Source of the DNA: SURF-33 sp964598885
GTDB lineage: Bacteria; Desulfobacterota; Desulfobacteria; Desulfobacterales; Desulfosalsimonadaceae
DNA length: 33,838 nucleotides
Assembly: GCA_964598885.1 (NCBI GenBank)
Contig: CAZRES010000022.1
Span: forward strand, 1-33,838
Direction of reading: 5' to 3'
Numbering within the stretch: the stretch's first letter is position 1; every line of letters starts with the position of its first letter. This document shows positions 15,801 through 22,739 of this stretch, piece by piece. The notes beneath the pieces were generated by a model that had not been told where the DNA came from, did no database searches, and saw only the letters and a list, made by a program, of their open reading frames with translations. Made by a program: the position numbers and the translations under genes.

Positions 15801-17063
15801 TCAGGAAAAAGTAAAAAAAAATCCCACCAGGCTTTTGATGGACCGGGCGGCAATGATAAAGGTCAGCAGCACGATCAAAACATCGGCCAGGTTGGACAGG
15901 TTTCTCCAGGGCCGCTGCTGATCCCGGGACAACGCGTATTTGAATCCAAACATGAGCAGCATGACCAGGGGCAGACCTAAAGCGCCGTTTACGCCGGGAA
16001 AGAGAATAATGGCATCCACTACCGACAGTCCCGTCAACCGGGTCACTTCCGGAAAAAGACTCCCGATCACGGAGATGATGATAAAAAGCGCCAGAAACGA
16101 GCGGTCTCCGAATTTCACCGGTTTTCCAACCGCCTGGTGCAATATGTAGACCATGGTGGTGGTAATGACGATGCTGGAATTAAACGCCGCCAGAAACAGC
16201 CCCACCAGAAACAAAACGCTTCCCATATATCCGATGGTTTCCGAAAGAACCAGCGCCGGGGTGATAAATGTTTCGATGGTTGCGATTCCCAGCGGCCGGA
16301 TAATGGCGGCGCTGCCGATCAGAATGGCGCCGCTTCCCATAACGCCTACCGTAAAACCAAGCACGGTGTCGCGCACGGCAAAGCGGTAATCATTGGCGTT
16401 GATCCAGCCCTTTTCCTTGACAATGGTGGACTGTAAAAAGAAATTGGGCCAAAGGACCGTGGTGCCGACAATGCTGACCAACAGGATCAAATATCGGGCC
16501 GGCATTTGCGGATCCGAGAGCCGGGGTACAAATCCGCTCAAAAATTCCCCGGCTTCCGGCGCCGTCATAAAGGCAATGCCGATAAAACAAAGAACCGTTA
16601 TAAACAGAATGCCGGTAATGAATTTTTCGAGGCGGGAATAGACATTTGCCGTCACGAAAACAATGGCCAGTATCATGACCACGTAGTTTAAAGGAATCCA
16701 CGAGATCCGTTGCCCGAGGAGATAGGAAAGGGCCATGCCGTCGGCGGCTCTGAGTTGAAGTATCCAGAGGGTTGCCAGGCAGCAGAGATAAACAGCAATG
16801 ATGGTCGCCGGTCCGCGGCCTATTTTTTCGCTGATCAGGGTCATCAGCGGTTTTCGGTGAATCCCGAGAAGAATGCTCATGGACTGGGCCTTGATGCCGA
16901 CGAGCCCGCTTAAAACAATGGCCCAGAGCAATTTGTAGCCGAACTCCACCCCGGAGGCGCAGAGAATGTAAATGGTGCCGGAGCCGAAAAAGCCCGCGGC
17001 AATGACAAATCCAAGTCCATATTCCTTGAAAAAACGTGTGATGATGTTGTCGCTACCGGACAC
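15801..17063 (-). CDS. Divergent Nramp-family membrane transporter
   Basis: A 420-residue integral membrane protein with about eleven hydrophobic helices. The order and spacing match Nramp transporters (GLGFVIAAGFFGSGT..FGYKLLWAIVLSGL resembles helices 1-2), but the signature metal-binding motifs are changed. The helix 1 DPGN motif is GSGT (27-30), and the helix 6 MPHN motif reads LWPN (204-207). Canonical manganese/iron transport is therefore doubtful; related non-canonical Nramps carry magnesium or aluminium, and others have unknown substrates. The start is GTG at 17063, with AAGGAG (17074-17079) about ten bases upstream. It lies 64 bases downstream of the acyl-CoA ligase gene and is probably co-transcribed. 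Confidence 0.82.
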   Translation of the reverse strand: MSGSDNIITRFFKEYGLGFVIAAGFFGSGTIYILCASGVEFGYKLLWAIVLSGLVGIKAQSMSILLGIHRKPLMTLISEKIGRGPATIIAVYLCCLATLWILQLRAADGMALSYLLGQRISWIPLNYVVMILAIVFVTANVYSRLEKFITGILFITVLCFIGIAFMTAPEAGEFLSGFVPRLSDPQMPARYLILLVSIVGTTVLWPNFFLQSTIVKEKGWINANDYRFAVRDTVLGFTVGVMGSGAILIGSAAIIRPLGIATIETFITPALVLSETIGYMGSVLFLVGLFLAAFNSSIVITTTMVYILHQAVGKPVKFGDRSFLALFIIISVIGSLFPEVTRLTGLSVVDAIILFPGVNGALGLPLVMLLMFGFKYALSRDQQRPWRNLSNLADVLIVLLTFIIAARSIKSLVGFFFTFS

Positions 17064-17127
17064 GAAATGCGTTCTCCTTTTGATTTAAAAAAAATTTTGC
17101 GAATTGGAACGATTGCTTCCCCCGGCC

Positions 17128-19137
17128 TTACTGATAGAGGGCTTCAATTTCCCTGCCGTATTTTTCATGGATGACCCGGCGCTTCATCTTCTGGGTCGGC
17201 GTCAATTCCCCGGTTTCCTCGCTGAACGTCCCGGGGAGCAGCCGGAATTTTTTGATCTGTTCATACCGGGCCAGGTTTTTATTGACCGTATCCACCCGCT
17301 CCTGAAAAAAACCGAGAATCTCCGGTTTTTGAATCAAATCGGCGTTTCCGTTATGCGAAATCAATCGTTCCCGAGCCATTTCCGTGAGCAGGTCGAAGTG
17401 GGGCACGATCAGGGCCGTGATGTAATTGCGTCCCTCGCCCACCACGCAGGCCTGGTCCACGTACATATCCGTGATCAGAGCCATCTCGATGGGCTGGGGG
17501 GCGATATTCTTGCCGCCCGAAGTAACGATCAGCGATTTTTTCCGATCCGTTATCCGAAGCAGGCCGTCTTCGTCGAATTCTCCGATATCGCCGGTTTTAA
17601 AGAATCCGTCTTCGGTAAATTCCTCGGCGGTTTTCTCCGTTTCCCTGAAATAGCCGTTTTCCCGTCCAAAAACCTGTGGGCCTTTTACCAGAACTTCGCC
17701 GTCTTCGGCAAGTCGTATTTTTGTATCCTTGCAGGGTCTTCCCACGCTGCCGGGCTTGATAATGAACCGGGGCGAGATCAGCTTGGACACCACCATCATT
17801 TTCAACGCGCCCTTTACGGTTTTAAACGGGCATTTTCCGCTTCCCTGCATGACGATCATGGTGTCAATAAGCCATTCCAGGGCTTTTTTATAGATCCACC
17901 TGTCCGGCAGCGGGTCCACAAACACCGGGGCATTGGAGGTGATGGCCGAGGTGGTTTCCGTAAGGCCGTATCCTTCGGTGATGGTGATGTTCATGCTCCG
18001 AAAGAATTTCGTGATTTCTTTGGGAAGGGCCGCTCCACCGGAGCCCGCCGCCACCAGCCGATCAAAACCGATCACCTTGCGGATTTTATCAAAGACCAGG
18101 GCATTGGCAACGGCGAATTTAATTCCCAGGGCCGGCGGAAGGGGGGAGCCGGAAATCAGATGATCCGACGCCTGATCGCCAACGGAAATGGCCCAGTCAA
18201 AGAGCTTTTTCGGAGTCCCGGTTAATGTTTGGCCGTGGAGGGTCACGGACTCAAAGATTTTCTCATAGAGCCGGGGAATGGAAAATAGCATGTTGGGCCG
18301 GACATCTTTCAGATCCTGCTGAATGGTTTGGATGCTTTGAGAAAAATTAATCGTGGTGCCGATGGCCATCTGCAGATGATAATCGGCGGTTCGTCCCATG
18401 ATATGGCACAGCGGAAGAAAGCAGAGGCTTTCCAGACGGATGCCGCGTTCGATGATTTTCTGCAGGATGGGTGTGGCCATAAGCACATCGGTCTGGGCTT
18501 TGAAATTGGCCTGGCGCAATACCACACCTTTCGGATTCCCGGTGGTGCCGGAGGTATAGATAATGGCGGCAGTATCATCGCTTTTCAGGGCCCGGCGTCG
18601 CTGTTCAAACTCTTCCCCGGCCGAGGGAGCATCCGCGCCTTTTTGCATCAGGCGGTCATAATCAATGATGCAGGGGTCCGGCGTTGAATTCACCGGCGCC
18701 ATACAGACAATGACTTCAATGGAAGGGGCCCGTTGTTTGACGCGAAGGGCCTGTTCCATGAGATCAACGTCTCCGACAATAACGGCTCTGGCGCCGCAGT
18801 GATCAAGAATAAAGGCCAACTGATCGTCGGTGCTGGTGGGGTAGATGGGCACGCCGATGCCGCCGGCGCCCTGGATGGCCTGATCGAAAATCACCCACCG
18901 GGGCCGGTTGCGGGCAAACAGGCCGATGCGGTCGTTTTTGGCGATTCCCATTTCAATCAGTCCGGCCCCCAGATGCCGGGCCTCCCCGGCGGCCCGGCTC
19001 CAGGTAATATCGACCCATTCCGGACAGGGTTCGCCGTTTTTCAGCTTGGCCCGCATGAACACATCATCTTCAAAGCGCTTTGCCTGGGCGAAAAACAGCC
19101 CACACTGGGTCTCTTCGGTCTGATAGGGGTATGTCAC
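17128..19137 (-). CDS. Long-chain fatty-acid--CoA ligase (AMP-forming)
   Basis: A 669-residue adenylate-forming enzyme that activates fatty acids to acyl-CoA with ATP, presumably feeding beta-oxidation at the inner face of the membrane. Core motifs are YTSGTTGNPKG (194-204), EGYGLTETT (388-396), KTGDIGEFDEDG (514-525) and TDRKKSLIVTSGGKNI (530-545); the C-terminus ends PTQKMKRRVIHEKYGREI, typical of the long-chain FadD15/FAA1-like branch. Between TSNAP (400-404) and KPGSVG (461-466) there is an insert of about 50 residues with hydrophobic and basic character; this link is normally only a few residues. An AAAGGAG site about eight bases upstream supports the ATG at 19137. Confidence 0.92.
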   Translation of the reverse strand: MTYPYQTEETQCGLFFAQAKRFEDDVFMRAKLKNGEPCPEWVDITWSRAAGEARHLGAGLIEMGIAKNDRIGLFARNRPRWVIFDQAIQGAGGIGVPIYPTSTDDQLAFILDHCGARAVIVGDVDLMEQALRVKQRAPSIEVIVCMAPVNSTPDPCIIDYDRLMQKGADAPSAGEEFEQRRRALKSDDTAAIIYTSGTTGNPKGVVLRQANFKAQTDVLMATPILQKIIERGIRLESLCFLPLCHIMGRTADYHLQMAIGTTINFSQSIQTIQQDLKDVRPNMLFSIPRLYEKIFESVTLHGQTLTGTPKKLFDWAISVGDQASDHLISGSPLPPALGIKFAVANALVFDKIRKVIGFDRLVAAGSGGAALPKEITKFFRSMNITITEGYGLTETTSAITSNAPVFVDPLPDRWIYKKALEWLIDTMIVMQGSGKCPFKTVKGALKMMVVSKLISPRFIIKPGSVGRPCKDTKIRLAEDGEVLVKGPQVFGRENGYFRETEKTAEEFTEDGFFKTGDIGEFDEDGLLRITDRKKSLIVTSGGKNIAPQPIEMALITDMYVDQACVVGEGRNYITALIVPHFDLLTEMARERLISHNGNADLIQKPEILGFFQERVDTVNKNLARYEQIKKFRLLPGTFSEETGELTPTQKMKRRVIHEKYGREIEALYQ

Positions 19138-19254
19138 CGGCTTCTCCTTTGCTATTCAGTCTGTTATGGGCATTTGAGGCGTGATCTGCCTTTAGATTTC
19201 CGATGCTCCAAAACCACGGGATCAGAAAACCTTCTCGCGGTATCGTTGATATTT

Positions 19255-20022
19255 CTATTCATACTGGTTCTGGAATTCTCGGACGATTTCGAGAAGATCC
19301 GGCGGTAATCGTTTTTCCACTTGTTCTTGGATGGCCTCTCCGGGATCGCCATAGAAAGCCTCGGCAATCCCGCCGGTGATGCACGCCAGGGTGTCGCTGT
19401 CCCCGCCCAGCGACACGGCGTTGCGGACGGCGTCTTCATAGGAATCCGAGTCAAGAAACGCGATGACGGCCTCGGGCACGGTTCCCTGGCAGGAGACGTC
19501 AAAACCGTAGTTGGGACGGATGTCTTCCACGGTGCGGTTGAGATGGTAGCCGAACTGTTCGGAAATCCGGGATCGAAGGGCATCCTTGCCGGCGCCGTTT
19601 TTTGCCAGAAAGACCCCAAGCGCCGCCGCTTGGGCGCCCTTGATTCCTTCGGGATGGTTGTGCGAGACTTCCGCGGTCATTTTCGCGTGTCGCAACACCG
19701 TATCTTCGGTCGTAAACGCAAAACCGACCGGGCTGACCCGCATGGCGGAACCGTTTCCCCAGCTGTTATAGGGCTTCGGGTTATCGGAAAAAAGCCAATG
19801 AAGGAAACAACCGCCGTATCCCGCTTCCGGATATTTTCTGCCGATTTCCACGAGGGCCTGAAGATATGATTTTCCGGTCAGAATGGCGTGGGCAACGGCA
19901 ATGGTCAAAACGGTGTCGTCCGTAAAACGGCTCCGCTCATCAAAAAGCGGAAAGTCTTTTGTCTTGATCGGCCGATGTTCGTAGATGGATCCGATGATGT
20001 CGCCCGCAATGGCCCCGATCAT
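19255..20022 (-). CDS. ADP-ribosylglycohydrolase family protein (DraG-like)
   Basis: A 255-residue hydrolase of the DraG/ARH superfamily, which uses two magnesium ions to cleave ADP-ribose from proteins or nucleic acids. The metal-binding motifs are clear: N-terminal GAIAGDIIGS, TDDT (34-37) and C-terminal GGDSDT (206-211); WGNGSAMRVSPVG (88-100) is also typical. No ADP-ribosyltransferase or nitrogenase gene is in the window, so a nitrogenase-regulating role is not supported. It lies 117 bases upstream of the ligase gene on the same strand. Substrate and physiological role are unknown. Confidence 0.88.
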   Translation of the reverse strand: MIGAIAGDIIGSIYEHRPIKTKDFPLFDERSRFTDDTVLTIAVAHAILTGKSYLQALVEIGRKYPEAGYGGCFLHWLFSDNPKPYNSWGNGSAMRVSPVGFAFTTEDTVLRHAKMTAEVSHNHPEGIKGAQAAALGVFLAKNGAGKDALRSRISEQFGYHLNRTVEDIRPNYGFDVSCQGTVPEAVIAFLDSDSYEDAVRNAVSLGGDSDTLACITGGIAEAFYGDPGEAIQEQVEKRLPPDLLEIVREFQNQYE

Positions 20023-20116
20023 CTGCCTTTCTCCTCATGTTACGCAATAGGCGGTTTATTTTTTTTGGTTTATTTTCGAGCCCGGTTTTTCAGGAATTTT
20101 AACGGGCGATAACGGC

Positions 20117-20662
20117 TTATCCTTCCGGATAAATCTCCACGGAAACCTGTTTTACGCCCCACTGGAGGGCGGTGGAGTGGGAATTAAAGTACAGATCCAG
20201 ACGATCCGGTCCGGTGATGGCCGAACCGCGGTCCTCCACGCGGCCGTAGCCCCAGCCGGGAACGTACATGCGGGTGCCGAAAGGATAATGCCGGGTATCG
20301 GCGGCAATGGTGCCGTCCCGGGCAAACCAGAGCCAGGGGAAGATCAGGCGGAAGGGGAGCATCCAGGGCCGGCGGACCGTATCCCAGGAAACCAGGCCGG
20401 GTTGGGGTACCCGGGGTCTGGTGCCGGATGCGGTCAGGCCCGAATAGGGCCGGCCCTTGTTGGTTCCGGCACTGACATAGCGGTTCCAGACATCGAGTTT
20501 CAGGCATTTCCATGATCCCCGCTCCCAGCCGCAGCATTGACCGCAGCCGCAGTATCCCGTGGCCTTCATGGTGCGGGTGGTTTTGGACGCACATCCGGCC
20601 AATAAAAATCCGAATAGCAGAATAAGGATCAGGATGCGGATTTTGCGCGGAAAAACTTTCAT
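20117..20662 (-). CDS. 3D-domain lipoprotein
   Basis: A 181-residue predicted lipoprotein. The signal peptide (1-23) ends in the lipobox LAGC, with C24 as the lipidated residue. The C-terminal half is a 3D domain, named for three aspartates, seen here as D122 (AADT), D144 (VEDRGSAI) and D156 (RLDLYF), flanked by HYPFGTRMYVPGWG. This double-psi barrel occurs in MltA-type lytic transglycosylases and YabE/YocH-type cell-wall hydrolases. A cysteine cluster CGCGQCCGW (38-46) sits just after the signal, as in relatives. It probably acts on peptidoglycan in the envelope. Confidence 0.85.
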   Translation of the reverse strand: MKVFPRKIRILILILLFGFLLAGCASKTTRTMKATGYCGCGQCCGWERGSWKCLKLDVWNRYVSAGTNKGRPYSGLTASGTRPRVPQPGLVSWDTVRRPWMLPFRLIFPWLWFARDGTIAADTRHYPFGTRMYVPGWGYGRVEDRGSAITGPDRLDLYFNSHSTALQWGVKQVSVEIYPEG

Positions 20663-20796
20663 GATCAGGATCCACAGGTAATGAACCCGGGATCGCGGGT
20701 ATATTCAAAATTTGCCGACGCACGTGTCATGCCCATCTCCCGGGAATTGCGGTTTTGTACTGCTTGCATGCCGTAACATTCTTCGGGTCAAATACG

Positions 20797-21418
20797 TCAT
20801 GGCGTCCTCGTAATCATCGTGCCGGCGCTGACCGGTTTAAGCCCGGCCAGGGCGGCGGCGGTCCAGATGATGCCGATATAGGGTATCTGGATCACGCTGG
20901 TGATCAGGAGCCCGGCGGCCGCGCCGATCAGGTCCGCGGAAAAAGCCTGGATTACGCCCGGTTTTTCGAACCCCCCGCAGGTGCAGCGCTACGGGCATCT
21001 GGATGCCGCAGGCCCCCGGGCATGGCCATCCCCAACATCAAAAAGACCGGCGACGGCAGGCGGTCGTCCACATGGAAGATCAGAAAAAAAATACCAGCAG
21101 CAGGGCCATGAGGGCGCCGCCGGTCATGATGAGTATTTTCGGACCTTGCGCGCGAATCCGGTGGCCGAACACCGCTCCGGGTAGCAACCCGGCAAGAAAT
21201 GCCGTCAGGATCCATCCCATCAGTTCATAAATATACCCGAAAAGGATCTGGAATGCAACTATGATCAGGATCTGGCTTCCCATCGGCACACCGCCTGTTG
21301 AAAACAGGACAAACTCCTCCCGGGCACCAGGGATACCAGGACAAAGGAAAACAGGGCCCTGCCCAGGGTGTCGCGGATATTGTCGGTAACCATGACGAGA
21401 AAGCGGATATGCCGGTCA
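20797..21418 (-). pseudogene. Frameshifted remnant of a membrane-bound spermidine-synthase-like protein (C-terminal membrane half)
   Basis: No single frame is open, yet the minus strand gives a continuous series of family-like pieces in shifting frames. They are LGRALFSFVLVSLV (near 21360), EEFVLFSTGGVPMGSQ then ILIIVAFQILFGYIY and LTAFLAGLLPGAVFG (21320-21150), FFLIFHVDDRLPSPVFLMLG (near 21050), CGIQMPVALHLRG (near 20990) and AFSADLIGAAAGLLITSVIQ then IPYIGIIWTAAALAGLKP (20945-20830), ending with TGA at 20797-20799. These recall the membrane half of polyamine-aminopropyltransferase fusions. At least four one-base shifts are needed, several at runs of the same base (eight A at 21083-21090; C runs near 20970 and 21010 on the plus strand). 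The catalytic half is absent. The piece follows the AMMECR1 gene directly. Confidence 0.65.
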
Positions 21419-22018
21419 GAGTTCTTCTTCAAAATACTGCACCTGGTAGGTCATGACCTCCAGGCCGGGCTGGCGCCAGGCCGATGCCGGCAGGCCGGCT
21501 TTCAGGCAGAGTTGATCCAGAAACATTTCCACATCCGGAAGCTGCTCCCAGACCTGGGGCAGAAACGTAGACGAATAGGGCCCTTTACGAAGGATCACGC
21601 CGTCCACATGGGGCCGGAGCCTGGCGACCAGGTCGTTGGCATTTGTATATTCCAGGGGCTTTGGTTCGGTGAGCAGGCTGATTTCAATTTGCACCTGGTC
21701 CAGTTCTTCCCGGCTCAGAGGCGGGAACCGCGGATCACGGAAAGCCGCGTTGACGGCGTTTTCCATGATACTGTCGATGAGCCGCCGATCCGGAGTGAGA
21801 TTGCCGATACAGCCTCTTAACTGATTATTGATTTTAAGAGTGACAAAGGTGCCGCGCCGCATATCGCAGATGTCGGGGGACAGGTTGACGGCCGGATCGC
21901 CGACGTCTTGAAAACGGGCTCCGACTTTTTCCGCAATGCTGGCGCGGATAACGCTGAGAAGAATTTTTCCCTCAGCTTTTCCGATAAATGCTGCAGGGGT
22001 GATGTTTTGATCCGACAT
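21416..22018 (-). CDS. AMMECR1-domain protein (AmmeMemoRadiSam system protein A)
   Basis: A 200-residue AMMECR1 domain with the hallmark LRGCIG, preceded by RRGTFVTL and followed by AAFRDPRFPPLSREEL. The frame is open further upstream to 22165 and there encodes the end of a MEMO domain, so the ancestral gene was most likely a MEMO-AMMECR1 fusion. Because the MEMO part is broken upstream, translation probably now starts at the ATG at 22018, which has a GGAGAA site eight bases before it. AMMECR1 proteins are often found with MEMO and a radical SAM enzyme, but their reaction is not securely known. Confidence 0.82.
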   Translation of the reverse strand: MSDQNITPAAFIGKAEGKILLSVIRASIAEKVGARFQDVGDPAVNLSPDICDMRRGTFVTLKINNQLRGCIGNLTPDRRLIDSIMENAVNAAFRDPRFPPLSREELDQVQIEISLLTEPKPLEYTNANDLVARLRPHVDGVILRKGPYSSTFLPQVWEQLPDVEMFLDQLCLKAGLPASAWRQPGLEVMTYQVQYFEEEL

Positions 22019-22437
22019 GGCAAGTTCTCCATAAAACACAATGGCGGCATAGCCGACGACCCGGTGACGATCGCCGGCAATATCGCCGGAGTTGCAGGCG
22101 TGAAGTAAAACCGGCGCCCAGTTGTGCCGGCGGGCCAGACGGATGAGCACCTGCAACGGAATCATGCCGCAGGCCCGGTCCGGGTTTTTGATAATATATC
22201 GTCACCTAATTACAGAATCATGTCAATGGTGGTTTGGTCTTTTTTCACAGCGTCGCTGCAGGGCAGAAAATGGGAGAGATCCGAGGTGGCTACTACCAGC
22301 GTATCCGGTCCGGAAATGCCATCCACGGCATCCACATATCGGCGGATAGGGCCGGGCCCCTTGACCATCGGCACCTGGGACAATTTCGTAAAATAATATT
22401 TTAGAAACGGCAGTATAACTTCTAAAGAATGTTCATT
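22019..22437 (-). pseudogene. Broken and truncated MEMO domain, formerly fused to AMMECR1
   Basis: From about 22437 down to 22210 one frame reads NEHSLEVILPFLKYYF and DTLVVATSDLSHF, then KKDQTTIDMIL, which are MEMO-family signatures, and then meets a TAA. The same frame continues LGDDILSK after the stop. A one-base shift at an A run near 22190 restores NPDRACGMIPLQVLIRLARR and NSGDIAGDRHRVVGYAAIVF, which runs straight into the AMMECR1 domain. The damage is thus one in-frame stop plus one frameshift. In addition, the N-terminal third of MEMO, with the first metal-binding histidine region, is missing upstream of 22437. The remaining piece should be non-functional. Confidence 0.75.
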
Positions 22438-22739
22438 TTTATCGGATAATGACGGCCAAAACAGCAAAATTAAAAGGTGCTGTATGTTTGGTGATTCGCA
22501 TAGGGTAGCTTGCTGCATCCGGTATTATTGGCACGGTGTGTCTGGAAAACATCCGGGGAAGTATTTTTTAATCTAAAGAATAATCGGATGGGCGGATTCT
22601 GTCAATAAAAAGCGCCATAAAAAGCAGATGATGCCCCCCTGGCTAAAAGATTTTCTTTTTTTTTGTTTTTATGGTAACAAAAAAAGCATCCGTGTCAATG
22701 CTGCCATACGATCATCGCTTCATTTACAGGTTATGGACA
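22438..22739. other. AT-rich spacer between divergent units
   Basis: About 300 bases of lower GC than the surroundings between the truncated MEMO remnant and the HEAT-repeat-like gene. It should hold the promoter of the plus-strand gene, but no convincing -35/-10 pair, hairpin or repeat was picked out. The sequence just right of the MEMO fragment matches no part of MEMO that could be recognised in any frame, so the N-terminus is really absent here. Confidence 0.5.

Noticed and set aside
17104..18225. Long plus-strand open frame opposite the acyl-CoA ligase (373 codons)
   Set aside because: It is a shadow of a clear ligase gene, has low-complexity composition (many His, Gly, Phe) and no recognisable domain.
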